A program made the position numbers and the translations under genes. The notes below the pieces were generated by a model. It ran no database searches, was not told the DNA's origin, and worked only from the letters and a program-made list of their open reading frames with translations. From the NCBI GenBank assembly GCA_940337035.1, contig CALNHX010003303.1, positions 1 through 64,000 of the forward strand: 64,000 nucleotides of DNA, in the 5' to 3' direction. Shown here piece after piece: positions 47,831 to 59,264 of this stretch; position 1 is the first letter of the stretch; the number at the start of each line of letters is the position of its first letter. Source of the DNA: Agriotes lineatus (taxonomy: Eukaryota; Arthropoda; Insecta; Coleoptera; Elateridae).

Positions 47831-48290
47831 TGTCTAGCAAAGGTTGTTTGCTTGCGGTGTGCGTCCTTTATTAATGACGTTAATAACATGTTCTTCAGTA
47901 ACTCTTTATATACAGCCCAATTTAAAAAATGCAAAAATTATTTTAATTAGAATAAGGCCACTTATGTGAAGGACTCAAAAGCTAGTCATAACATTTAATA
48001 CAAGCATTACCTAAATAGTTAACAACATATAAATCAAGACGTTATAGATACAAGTGCATTAGCTAATACAAACTTTCATTTTTTTTTCTTTTGTTTTATT
48101 GAAGAACTTCCATAGCCTACTATGTAATAGTAGTTTATCACTTAATTCTCTGCTATTTGTAAAAATAAATCTGTATACATATACAGAATGTAACTTTAGC
48201 ATGTTAAAATATTTTAAGGTAGTAATCCTTAGCCAATTTTAAGAAAGAGGGTTTATACAAAGAATTGTGCAAAAAATGCGTTTTTGATAT
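47831..48290. other. AT-rich, nothing recognised
   Basis: No gene or repeat was seen. Confidence 0.5.
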
Positions 48291-48571
48291 ACAGGGTGTT
48301 AAAGTTTTCCAAAAATTGCGTTTCTCCTTATTAGTGAAACTATTTAAACCGAATTTGGTGCACAGTACACTGGGATAGTACTCCTTAAAATTTGATATTA
48401 TCAAGCTCTACTACAGAAAAGACCAAAATATGGGTAATCTGTGCCATAAATTAAAAAAAGTAGTACATAATTCTCTCCCGGAAACATTACCACTTCATAT
48501 TCGTGTTTTTTGTCTATAAAAAAATGGGTGGATTGCGCGAGAATAGGTAAAAATACACCCCCCCCCCCCCC
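48291..48571 (+). mobile_element. Single end of a TACAGGGTGTT element; C14 run
   Basis: TACAGGGTGTTAAAGTTTTC at about 48291 leads into GAATTTGGTGCACAGTACAC, a pattern seen at ends of insect TIR elements. The opposite end was not found. A run of 14 C lies at 48558-48571. Confidence 0.4.
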
Positions 48572-49268
48572 GGAGTAATAAGTCTGAATTCAACATTGCA
48601 AACATCCTTAATGCCGAATGGAAAATCCATTGCAGCAAATGCTCAGACTAACGTCTATTGCTCTCTGAGGTAACTTTATGTGCTAAAAACAACTCTAGGA
48701 AATATTAGAATCAAAGTTATGTAGTTAATTTAATTGTATGCCATATGGTCAAATAATTTCGAAAACTTGTTTTCCGTTTTTTTACGATTACTAAATCTCT
48801 TAGCAATCAGCTTACTGCGATCGTCCTATCGGAATTTTACTTATCTCAACTAATTACAATTGTAGAGGAATTGTCAATATCCAAAATGATTACAATGAGT
48901 TACAAATAAATGATAACTTATCAATTTTCATTAAATTTTGGGCCATTATAATGAACAATAACATGCATTTCATGCTAGATAGTCTGTTAGTCAGTAAACG
49001 TTATGAATTTTTTTCTGTGTCGGTAATTGTAAATGGCTAATGAATTTGGATATTTTATTACAACGTATATTTGGCTTGAAACTAAACCAATTACTTCATC
49101 TATTAATTTCAATTTAGCATATTCTTTTCAAACATTTCTTGTTTTTTCTTTTAAAATAGTACCACTCTCCCCTGAGATTCTTTTTATTCCTCGCAAAACA
49201 TCTTTTATAATCTGTACCTGATTATTTGCTGAAAATCCCACTTTTTCAATTTTTTATAGCAGTCACAA
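48572..49268. other. AT-rich, nothing recognised
   Basis: No gene or repeat was seen. Confidence 0.5.
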
Positions 49269-49520
49269 ATGAAACTGCACGTGATTTCAAAAGAGCTAAA
49301 TCCAGTGGAATATTTTTGGTATTCATTAAAATTGTCTTTGTCTGAAATGTTAAAAACAAACATTTGCAGTTTTTTGCAGAATAGTCGAATTTTGCATTAT
49401 TTTGCATTAGAGAATTTGGTTCCCGGCATACATTTGATGCAGTTTATACTATTTTCAAATTTTAGTGTTCACATCGATTTGCAAAATAAATTGACTACTG
49501 GGAGAAAATTCGGACTTTAG
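49269..49520 (+). pseudogene. Possible Tc1/mariner transposase C-terminal scrap
   Basis: The 83-codon frame contains LNPVEYFWYSLKLSL, which resembles the DLNPIE.LW..LK stretch carrying the third catalytic residue of Tc1/mariner transposases. The preceding aspartate and the rest of the domain cannot be found, and no terminal repeats are seen. A chance match is possible. Confidence 0.25.
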
Positions 49521-49859
49521 TAATATGTAAGCGAATATTATTTTAATGTTTTTCATTTTTTCACTAATGAATTATTTTTTTTAGTCTGTTGGTATGATAT
49601 TCAATGTTATCACCTTATAAGATACCTGCTGTTAACAATAGTTAACTTCACATGATAGTTGGCTCTTTGTCATAGTGGTGTATGTTTTATTCTTTTAGTA
49701 ATTAACGAAAATATATTGTGTTTGAATAAAACGAATGCTCTGAAGCATTTCGACAATATTTTCTAATACTACGATTGAAAAAGAGAGAGAAGGATTGTTG
49801 TGCTTGTTGGTAAAACTTCTTGTCACGCCTGATGCTTCAAAGCTTCACAAAATAATACA
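49521..49859. other. AT-rich, nothing recognised
   Basis: No gene or repeat was seen. Confidence 0.5.
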
Positions 49860-50740
49860 TTTTGCGGTACGACCCATTGAAAAGTTACTTCATTCATGGA
49901 TGTTCCTCATTCGGCGTACAAACGACGGATGCCGTTTAAGAGATGAATGGCCACCCACGTCACCTTTTACGCTAATGCCAACTAACTACCTACCTAGTGG
50001 ATCTTAAGCCATTTCGCATCGGCAGAAGCGTAATTAACCTTGACCGGACGAAAATACTAAAACTGGATGGCTCAGCAGTCCGGACGCTGGAACTCTTCCT
50101 CCCGACGCTTGTAATTGCAAAATCTAATCCATCTAGTTTTTTCGTTCAATTTATTTCACTTCGACGATGCCCTCCCCGGCTGTTAAGCTTACATATGTAC
50201 GTATCAATTGAACGATTGTATAATTGCAGTTGAGGGTCCGCGACAAGGGTAGATCGAGGACGGATCAACTTCCGGCTCCGGATTACTCCGCGTCCCCCAG
50301 CGACGTGTCCATTGACCGTAACATCCACGCACTATCAGAGATAGATAATAAAGTGGTACACATCCGCGCGGAATGTATAAAGTTATGAAGTCATAATAGC
50401 GGACGACCTGGAGATAAGCGAGCCAATGGGGTGGACGTGACTTTGCAGTTCGCGGTGGTTTATATGCCTCGGCCATCCATCATAACAAACGGGGAGCATA
50501 TTGTATGGGTACACATTACGATGACACGCGGACGATGGTCCGCTGCCCACTCAAAATCAACCAACTTGAAACAGGCAGATAACTGGCGAGTGTTGTACAA
50601 CATTCTGCTCTGGAGACAGAATGACACTCCGAATATCGCCCTATGGAAATGCATCACCTTTTCCTTTAAGTTCTTTCATTGTCATGCTGTTGTTTCGAAG
50701 GTAGAACTGAACATCACCTAACATCCCCCTCGCCTTTGGA
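49860..50740. other. GC-rich island, longest after the 10-11 kb one
   Basis: Nearly 900 bp of CpG-retaining sequence (GGTCCGCGACAAGGGTAG, GGCTCCGGATTACTCCGCG, GACACGCGGACGATGGTCCG). Open frames up to 96 codons occur on both strands and overlap; none is recognisable. Regulatory DNA or an unknown exon cluster are both possible. Confidence 0.4.
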
Positions 50741-52269
50741 GAAAATTTATGCAATATGAAATCTTAGAATAATTAATTTCTATACCAGTCTGAACGTTCA
50801 AATACATTCACTAATGAGTCACGGTTTTGGATATAACTTTGTAAAGCGCACACCGTTCAAATGTTATTAATTTATTATGTTATTAAGCATTGTCTTTGTA
50901 CTCACCTGTTAACATGTTCAGTTAATGTCCGATGACTATTTCATTTTGTAAATAATAAAATTCAAAAAATGTATTTCCAAGGAATCGAACCTTAATGAAG
51001 TTATCTCAGTGGCGGCTGCTCCTTAACGGCTCAAGGGCCTTCCAGCCATCAACAGAATTTTTGTTATTAGAAAAAAGTAACTATTTTATAATTGAAAATA
51101 TATTTTATCATCTATTCTACCGTTATAATATAACAACGTTTAAGTAATGAGATCCGGAGATAGCTATTCGATACCGCTTAAAACATGTAAAACAATATCC
51201 AAGAAGTATGTCAACTTAACATGAGTTATGTGTTAATACACTCGCTCGTATTATGCACCAAGTAGCTGACAGCTGCTGAGGGCGATCCGAAATGTGGCGC
51301 AAACTTATATGGGAATCACGGGCGAAAACACTGTCGCTGCAGAATCGGGATATATCAGTTTCAATCTGCGGCATAGTGCTTCAAAAATATAATGCAATCC
51401 GAGGGTAAAAGCAGCGCTGCGCAGATACAAATGTGTTTTAATCTTTGACTATATTAGACCTCCGAGCACTGTTTTGGTAATAAGTTAGTTCTTATCAGTA
51501 TAACTGCTTGCTGCTAGTGGATTAGTTACACGTATATGAAATGAAAGGAATATGGAAGTCGTGATCACATCACGTTTTAAAATCCTGACAAAATAAGTCG
51601 CAGTAACGACTCAGGGTGCGGTTAAAAAATAGTTAGAGGGTGTCAGAACTGGGAAAATTACTTTAAAAAACTAATTAATTACTAATTACCAATTACCGCC
51701 CAAAGAAATAATTGAATTGCCAGATATTTCAATTACTCGCATGAAATAGTAATTCAATTTCCAATTACTTAGTAATTGTAATTATAACGATTATACAAGC
51801 TGGTGAAAAACTAGCGCATTATCTGTGCACTACGTTTGTGATATTAGCTTCACTTAGAATACATTTATTTAAGTAATTATTTATGTTTGAGCTTTTATAA
51901 TAATAAGCCCAAAAATTCTTTTATAATAGAAAATGTTTTTTGAGCCCATAAATTATTTACTGGGCAATTATATTACGTTTTCCAACTAGCTCACTTTATT
52001 TAATATTAGATAAAATTTACACATATTAGGTTTTTGTTCCTTTTTAATTGATAACGAGGGCAGATTGTCCCTCGAAACGTTTGTTATTTACGTTATTTGA
52101 TAATGTAATTTGCAGAGTGGCGAAATACCCAAATAAGAATATGAATTAAGGTAGGGCTACACATGCATTATAGTTATTTAATCCTATTTTTAAATTTCAT
52201 TTTAACATTTAAATATGGCGTGTTGGTAATACAGATCTCCACGTTATCTATTTTAAATTAGACGAATGT
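50741..52269. other. AT-rich stretch with a TAATTAC cluster
   Basis: No gene was recognised. At 51660-51790 AATTAC or its complement GTAATT occurs at least nine times in about 130 bp (TAATTAATTACTAATTACC, AGTAATTGTAATTATAAC), partly inverted. It could be a decayed palindromic transposon end or, less likely, homeodomain-type binding sites. Confidence 0.4.
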
Positions 52270-52680
52270 TTTAACCTCATTTCGGCGATTGGGTTGCTTT
52301 TCCAACAAGGTTGACCACCTTTTTGTAGACTTCTTCTCGATCACATGCATTCTCGGGGTGAGCTGCAGGTGGCCCCTGGCGATGCCTGCATAGCTGGAAC
52401 CGGGTTTAATGGTTGTTTTCTTTAACGAGGCACTTCCTTCAGGTTCAACACAGCCCGATAATCTCGTACTCCATGGACCTCCTTTCTGTCGGCAAACTCG
52501 TAGCTCCAGGCGCAGAAGCAGGATTCCAGCTCCTTCTATGTGGTAGTATTGTCAAGGTCCTATCTTTCAAAATGCCTCATAGATGCTGCCGTGTTTAGGG
52601 ACTGTCTTTGGGGACCACTATGCGTCAAACTCCTTTCTTGTGTATCATGAAGATTATATCATCTGAATTTGATTACCATT
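52270..52680. other. GC-richer patch, unrecognised
   Basis: The region has mid GC content without a long open frame. Minus-strand reading suggests a broken ORF but no motif could be named. An old retroelement or processed pseudogene is possible. Confidence 0.3.
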
Positions 52681-53259
52681 TTTGACTTTTATTTAGTTGC
52701 GGCCCTTCTACTATTTTATTTTTTACAGTTTTGGAAGTACAAGCGTTTCAATTCCCTTCTGGAAATTTTATTTCGCATACAAACATGATAAATCACATTG
52801 CCTAATTGACACACTACAATTCACTTTATTTTTAAGACTTAAATAAATATTTGAATCATTTAATTCACATTAAATAACAAACAATATGTATTGAGCTAGT
52901 TATCATAAATTTTTAATAAATTTTGTAGGTCATAATTTAGTATCAACACTATGCTATCTTTTTACCTCAACATAGCTGGTTTATTTAGTAAAAACAAACT
53001 TTTAATTAAAAGCAAACTGTAAAACAATTTAAAATCAGTGGTGGTTTATTTAAAAAATATGATAATTATACATGCGAAACTATTACAAAAAATTGGTTTT
53101 CAATTTAATCTTTATTCTAAACATTATAATCTTGTAATAAGTTTTTAAAACCACTATCACTGTATTGTTTAAAATCTCTCATGGCAGTTTTTTGACGTTT
53201 ATATCTAATTTTCTATTAGGCACAACTGTCGCTCCTTGTCATAAATAGTTATTGTTGTA
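52681..53259. other. AT-rich, nothing recognised
   Basis: No gene or repeat was seen. Confidence 0.5.
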
Positions 53260-54330
53260 ATAAGTACGCGAAATTAGTGTTTTTTGCTGCGCATGTGGAA
53301 ATGACACTTTTAGCCAATGCAAAAAAGTAATTCGAATGCGGCAAAGAATACTCATTCTTTCTACTACCGCTAAATAAGAATATCAATATTGTTTAGCCTT
53401 CTAGTGCCCCTAATTTTTTTGCACGCTAGTGCGCGAAATGCGAATTTTTAAAATCGGTGGTGAAGAATGTCGAGATCGTCATTAAAATACGAGAAATCGG
53501 CAGTTGTTTTTTTGTAGGTGGCGGGGCCATAGATAACGTCAACCGACGTCAACATAACCTACAAAAGTTGGTTAAAATTTTGTAATTTCTGGATTTAAAA
53601 AAAAACATCGAGTACCCCTCGGCACTGAGTTATATTTTATCCCTCAAGTGGCTTATTTGCCTTGGCACTGAAGTTTAACTTTTTATCACGAATGTGAATT
53701 TAGTTGCCGAGGCCCGCAGCGCCAAGGCAAATAAGCCACATATGAAGGATAAAAAGAAACTTCAGTCCGACTGGTACACTATGTTTTTTTTTAAATTTAG
53801 AAATCGTTAAACTTCGACATTTTAACCAACTTTTGTAGGTTATGTTGGCGTCGGTTGACGTGTATCTGTCGGCCCACCACCTATATGTATAAAGTCGTAA
53901 AACAATGGATTCCTTCACTGGCGATTTCTACTCGTAGTATGTTAATGACGATTTTGACGTTCTTCATTGCCGTTTTCAAAAAATTTTAATTTGTATACCA
54001 AGACACTGAAGTTTCATTTTTTATCGCGAATGTGGATTCAGTTGCCGAGGCCCGAAGGGCCAAGGCAAATAAGCCACCTAAGGAATAAGCAGGAATTTCA
54101 GTGCCGAAAGGTACAGTATGTTGTTTTAAATCGAGAAAACGTGTAATTACAGCATTGTCACCAACTTTTGTAGGTTATCTTGATGGCGGTTGACGTTTAT
54201 ATGTCGTCTCGTAACCTACAAAAAATCATAAAACAACGGATTACCTCACTGCCGATTTCTCGTATTTTAATGACGATCTCGGCGTTCTTCACTGTCGATT
54301 TGAAAAAAAATTACTGACAAGACTACATTG
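53260..54330. repeat. 338-bp tandem repeat with internal palindromes
   Basis: Two direct units start at 53666 and 54004 (CACTGAAGTTT..TTTTTATC). Each contains GCCAAGGCAAATAAGCCAC (53721 and 54059; period 338) and an AACTTTTGTAGGTTAT block. A third, inverted copy of the second half lies at about 53460-53590. GTGGCTTATTTGCCTTGGC at 53648 is the exact 19-bp inverse of the block at 53721. The left edge (AAGTACGCGAAATTAGTG, about 53263) resembles the start of the insertion at 57555. Confidence 0.75.
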
Positions 54331-54431
54331 TAATTTTTCTGCGAAGTTAGAGAAAATGTTTTTTTTCGTACACTAGCATTGAAAGAGCTACTTTGCCGTA
54401 CAATTTATTAATCAGAAAGTTGCACTTTGAG

Positions 54432-54494
54432 GTATTCGTACGGCAAAGTAGTATTTTGCGGTATTCGTACGGCAAAGTAGCACTTTGCCGTACG
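54432..54494 (+). repeat. Short tandem repeat, GTACGGCAAAGTAG
   Basis: The unit GCGGTATTCGTACGGCAAAGTAG-like sequence (about 31 bp) is present twice, with further partial copies upstream (GCCGTACAA near 54393). It leads directly into the empty target site. Confidence 0.75.
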
Positions 54495-54534
54495 TTTCCT
54501 TAGTTACAACACATATAAAACGTTACGTACACAA
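54494..54534 (-). other. Paralogous empty site for the 57.8-kb foldback element
   Basis: Read on the minus strand this is GTACGTAACGTTTTATATGT followed by GTTGTAACTAAGGAAA. The same sequence flanks the element at 57811-58560, where ACGTTTTAT is duplicated (57802-57810 and 58561-58569). Here the 9-mer occurs once and the element is absent. This documents the insertion and its 9-bp duplication. Confidence 0.85.
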
Positions 54535-54549
54535 TAACGGAGAGTGCGC

Positions 54550-54850
54550 TCTACCACCGATGCGTATTGCCACCGATGTGGATTTGGAACCGACATTAAT
54601 TGACCACCGACCTGAACTACTACCGATTTGCTTTACCACCAACTTGAATTACAACCGATGTGGATTTAGATCCGACAAGAACTACCACCGACTTGGTTTA
54701 CTACCGACTTTTAAAATTTGTAACAAAAATATGGTATGTCACCAAACTGAAATACCACCGACTTGGTGTACAAACCGACTTGGATTACCACCGATGTGGA
54801 TTTACATCCGACAGGAACTACTACCGATATGAACTATCGCCGATGTGGTA
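54550..54850 (+). repeat. Degenerate 16-18-bp minisatellite (ACCACCGA..TGGA)
   Basis: Variants of TACCACCGACTTGGATT recur about fifteen times. Neighbouring units alternate between ACCGATGTGGATTT and ATCCGACARGAACT forms. The 115-codon frame across it is a product of the repeat. Confidence 0.85.
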
Positions 54851-55687
54851 GTTGCTGCAACACATCTTACGCGAGCGACCGCAAACTTGGTAGCAACTAC
54901 AGTATCTTTATGAAGTAATTTTTATCAGTAGCTGCTGAAAGACTTCATATTTCGTCAGTAAATTGTTTATATTGTAATAAAATGTCAGTATTATATTTTA
55001 ATTCGTACATAGATTTAAATTCTTTCAAAATAAATGCGATCTTGTTTGATTAGCGTATGGCGTATTTTGGCCAGTAAGGAAATTTTACTAAAATTCTGTA
55101 AGTATTAAAACGTTATATATTATATAAATAGGCGACTGCGTTAAATTTCGTACTGCCCACAAAATAACTGCAGATATTGTGGTTTTGTTTGTGAATTTGT
55201 TTGATTTGCAGCGTGTTTAACGTCTCACCTTCACACTCCTGCATCTTTCTCATTTATTATCTGATCTATTTAAAATTTTGGTCGATTTACCTAACCTTAA
55301 AGCAATTATTTTCATAGTTTTTAAATAATGTTACTGCAAAACAGTGGCCTACTGCGACAAAAAAATTACTGCAAAAATTTTAAAATTATAGTAGGCTTAG
55401 TTTTATCAAAAAAAGTTAGTTACAAAAGTTGTTCAAAATTAGGAAAATAGTAAAAATGTAAATTTTAATCCAAATAAGTGTATTTATTGTCGACCGAGTA
55501 AACACACCCTTTCTACTTTATCAGTAGTGGTTAGGCGTATTCTAGGTATTATTTACATTTGCAGAATGCTAGATTAACAGTTCATAAACTTAATTGACAG
55601 TTCGTAAACGTAACTGGCGTTCATAAACCTTTTGTTTTCCAGGGTACCACTTATTAAGACAATAATCAATTGTTAATTGTCAGTAAT
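54851..55687. other. AT-rich, nothing recognised
   Basis: No gene or repeat was seen. Confidence 0.5.
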
Positions 55688-55838
55688 AATAGGACGAGAG
55701 GTCAAAATATTGCCGACAATAATTTTTGCGATTCAGCGAGTTTCTGCAGCGACGAAAATAACGACGAGTGCTTGCAACAGAAACGAGACAATCTGAAGAG
55801 CAAAAATTGTCTGCAATATTTCGACCTAGAGTCCTATT
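55688..55838. mobile_element. Palindromic foldback element, about 150 bp
   Basis: AGGACGAGAGGTCAAAATAT at 55691 pairs with ATATTTCGACCTAGAGTCCT ending 55835. The arms continue inward (GACAATAATTTTTGC against GCAAAAATTGTC) to a centre near 55763. Target duplication was not resolved. Confidence 0.7.
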
Positions 55839-55870
55839 CGTCTTGACAATTTAACTTTTCATTAAAAAAT

Positions 55871-56020
55871 AGTTACAAAAGAAATTGTCGCTCAAATAAA
55901 GCTCCTCGAAATATTGTCACTACAATAATAGTTACAGAAAAAATTGTCTCTGAAATAAAGCTACTCGAATTATTGTCGGTGAAATAAAGCTCCTCGAATT
56001 ATTTTCACTAAAATAATCGT
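55871..56020 (+). repeat. Tandem repeat around AAATAAAGCTCCTCGAA
   Basis: AAATAAAGCTMCTCGAAWTA is present at about 55894, 55953 and 55983, spaced 59 and 30 bp, with shared flanking TTGTC and AATAATAGTTAC blocks. Confidence 0.75.
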
Positions 56021-56625
56021 TCGGTTGGTAGTTGATTTTTAAATTGAAGATTGCCATTGGTTGACAATGACACCAGTTAAATTGTCAATGTAATACAAAT
56101 AGACATCTGGCATTTTGTAAGTACCTATAGCAACGAGAAAACTACGAGGAAGTGTCGACAAATCACGAGGCTATAATAATAATAATGGTTTATCGAGCAT
56201 CCAGTTACTATACATACATACATGACAGTAAATATATGTGTTATAGTAGTCGCATAATGGTCTGTGAGATCAATAAAACATCGAATTTCAATAAACGTGA
56301 AAAATGCTATTCCCTGAAGCAAATTACTTGTGTGGGAAAGTATTGTACATCTACTTACATTCTACCTATTGACTAACTAAATGATATTTATAATATTTAA
56401 ATTATTTTTAAGTAATAGTCAGTCTGTAATTTATTTATTATCCTATAATTATATTTAATTTACAGGTATTTATTATCAACTACTTTATAATAATTCAATT
56501 GCACCTTATATTTCACGATCAGATCCAGACCTTCCATAAAGATGTGTGAACAAGATGTAACATTGTTTATAATTATTAATATAACACTGCGATTTCCTTG
56601 AAGTAATCAGTTTTTTAATTTACAC
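56021..56625. other. AT-rich, nothing recognised
   Basis: Two overlapping frames on opposite strands near 56125-56376 have no resemblance to known families. Confidence 0.45.
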
Positions 56626-57554
56626 TTAATACATACTGGAAGTTTGGCGACTTTTTGAAAATTGTCTTGGTAATGTGTTAAGCAATTTAGGACCTAGACA
56701 TTGTATTGATCTTTGTCCCACTTTTTTCTTCATTCTGTTATTTTTTAAATAGTTTTTGGTTTTGTTTCTCGTGTAGTATATATGGTTAGTGTTCTCTAGT
56801 TTATGTTTATCTTTATACTGGTGTATTATAATAGGTTTTGCAAAGAGAAGTCTGATATCCAAGATAGTTGTTTCTGTATAGAGTGGCTTAGATGGATATG
56901 TATATTCCTTGTTGTACATTTTTTTAAGAAGTCCTTTTTGTATGACCTCCGGTGGTTTAACAGAAGTATTAGGTGCAGCGCCACATGTAGCAGAGAGTCC
57001 ACCAGTGCATTGTATACCGTTCTCATATGTTTTTGCATTAATATTGTTTTAGTTTTTTAAACCTGTACCACATACTTCTTAGTTTTTTAATAAAGTTGTT
57101 AATATGTACATTTCATCTTAGGTGACAGTCTATATTTATACCAAGTTATTTTATACTGTCTCTTTGTTGAATATGAACCGTAACATATTCAACATCTGAT
57201 AAAGTTAACTGCGTGTGTGATGGTAATGTAACTTTATAATTTATAAACGGTATGTATTTAGCTTTTTTTTAAGTTTAATGTTAATTGTTTTCTATTGAAC
57301 CACTGTTTTATTTTTTCCATATCTCTGTTTTTCGCTTGAGGTTGGTCTAGTTGTGGTCCTTGTAGATGATAACCATATCATCAGTATAAGAGAGAACTTT
57401 ACCTTCAGTTTATAGTCGTAGTAAATCATTTTACATATATTGTAAAAAGCACGGGTCCCAGGACGTACCTTGTGGGATTCCATATTCTACTGTGGATTCT
57501 TCACTTATGACACCATCGGTATTTACAATTTGAAATCTATCTTTCAGATATGAT
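56626..57554 (-). mobile_element. Jockey/CR1-type LINE relic, 3' half (minus strand)
   Basis: Reading leftwards from 57554: YYFQSYLKDRFQIVNTDG, then YGIPQGT (57464-57484), an NDLL segment, the catalytic YTDDMVI (YTDD at 57377-57388), VYNALVDSLL near 57020, and a C-terminal run GPKLLNTLPRQFSKS near 56680. Stops occur but domain order is preserved. It continues a reverse transcriptase whose first half lies at 58719-59090; the two halves are separated by a later insertion. Confidence 0.8.
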
Positions 57555-58718
57555 TGGAAATAGTAATTTTTGTATTAAGTGCGCGAAATGAGTGTTTTTT
57601 ATGGCGCGTGAGAATATCAATTTTCGCCGAGGCCGTTAGGTCGATGCAGAAAAGTCATTCAAACGCGCCACAAAAACACGAATTTTGCCACGAAATACAA
57701 ACAACGTTTTTTCTACAGCCGTCAAAAAAAGAATAAAAGATTCTCTGCAACAAAAGCATAGGTATATAGCAAATAAGTAGAGTAATATTATTATGTACGT
57801 AACGTTTTATGGGATACGGAAAGTTCGTTCCCCACATTTCGTTCCCCACATTTCGTACCCCACATTTCGTTCCCGGGATATTTCGTCTCCTCACATCTCG
57901 TACCCGGAAACTTCGTTCCCGAGCAAGCTCAATTTGTCTCCTAGATTACAGGGTGTTGAAAAACGAGTGCAGCGATGGGAATACAATTAAAAAATGAAAG
58001 ATATTTTAATTGATTTATTTATTATAATAAACTTTTAAGAACAAAATAAATTGTATTTATTAAAAATGACGGTTTAATCTAAGTATCTTCTTGACATTTT
58101 GTATAGGGCCATAATTTCTCATTCTGGACTACTTTTCTTAGTAATATTTTGCTGTATCATGAAAAAAATGGTAGTTTACCTGAAAAGAAAATAGTTTTTG
58201 TTAAGGCCGACTTGATTTTGAAAAACTTAAAATTCTCTACAAACCAAGCAGGTATTATAATTCTTATAACATTTTTACGTAAAACTAAAAATTAAATGTA
58301 ATTCCCATTTGTAAACTCAAGCCGGGGACATACTGTATATAGTTCTTGTAAGTTTATTATAATAAATAAATTCATTAAAATATCTTTAATTTTTCTAACT
58401 GTATTCCGATAGCTGCACTCGTTTTTCAACACCCTGTAATCTTGGAGACAAATTGAGCTCGGTCGGGAACGAAGTTTCCGGGTACGAGATGTGAGGAGAC
58501 GAAATATCCCGGGAACGAAATGTGGGGTACCAAATGTGGGGAAAGAACTTTCCGTAAACCACGTTTTATATGTGTTGTAACTAAGGAAATGGTGTTCCAA
58601 AGCCGTTTTTTCACTGCTAGCCGTGAAGAAATATTATTTTTTCACGTGTTAAAAAAAGTTAAACTTCGCGTATCTATAGCGATGCATAAATGTCACGTTT
58701 TTTTGACGGCTGTAGAAA
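57555..58718. mobile_element. Insertion splitting the LINE, itself carrying a foldback element
   Basis: The insert starts around TAGTAATTTTTGTATTAAG and ends around TTTTTTTGACGGCTGTA. CTACAGCCGTCAAAAAAA occurs at 57712 and, inverted, at about 58701-58718. Its left part (GTGCGCGAAATGAGTGTTTT) resembles 53263. Without the foldback element it would be about 405 bp. Its own target duplication was not resolved. It is non-coding. Confidence 0.6.
57811..58560 (+). mobile_element. Foldback element copy 1, 750 bp, 9-bp target duplication
   Basis: TIRs of about 220 bp begin GGGATACGGAAAGTTCGTTC and GGTTTACGGAAAGTTCTTTC (right end, reversed). Each arm opens with 14-bp tandem units (CGTTCCCCACATTT; the right arm has one unit fewer). 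CCCGGGATATTTCGTC, ATTACAGGGTGTTGAAAAAC and an AT-rich block ending TTATTTATTATAATAAAC follow. ACGTTTTAT is duplicated at 57802-57810 and 58561-58569. The roughly 300-bp centre is unique and non-coding. Long TIRs and 9-bp duplications fit Mutator/FB-type mobility (inference). Confidence 0.85.
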
Positions 58719-59090
58719 AAGCTTATTTGCTATGCCTCTTATACCTATATCGTCCAGCGTTTCTAATAATTTGACATGATTGACTGTGTCAAATGCTTTG
58801 GCTAGATCGACGAAGATGCAGAGGCATGATATATTTTCATCAAGAGCCATTTGAACATTTCAAATTAGTTCTGCTATGGCGTCTTGTGCTCATACACCTT
58901 TTTGAAACTCACACTGTTGAGATGATAGCAAGTTATATTTATTGATAAAGCTCTCTATCCGCTCTATAATGACTTTTTCGAAAATTTTTGCCACATTAGA
59001 AATTAGGGAGATGGGCCTATAATCCTCAGATAGTTCCTTATCACCGCCTTTAAACAGTGGTTTAGTTATTGCTAATTTAAACCTCTGTCT
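58719..59090 (-). mobile_element. Jockey/CR1-type LINE relic, 5' half of RT (minus strand)
   Basis: The minus strand is almost continuously open. It reads FKLAITKPLFKGGDK, EDYRPISLISNVAKIFEKVI, NLLSSQQCEFQKGV and ALDENISCLCIFVDLAKAFD, with TVNH next (AFDTVNH about 58777-58798), then ETLDDIGIRGIANKLF. Only two internal stops are visible. The last residues join directly to QSYLKDR at 57554, so the split came after the LINE had inserted. Confidence 0.85.
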
Positions 59091-59264
59091 TTATCAGAGT
59101 CATTAGATTAAAGCCCAATTTTAATATACTTGTGTTTAAGGTGCCAGTTCCGTATTTACGGATAGAGTAAAGCAAGGCAATTGTTTAAAAAATTTTCACC
59201 AAATATTAAAACGTTATCCCCTGATGACTATTTATTAGGATAAAGAGTGTACGATTACTACAAT

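Noticed and set aside
54485..54851. 115- and 63-codon frames with repeated TDLDYHR-like motifs
   Set aside because: Products of the 16-18-bp minisatellite.
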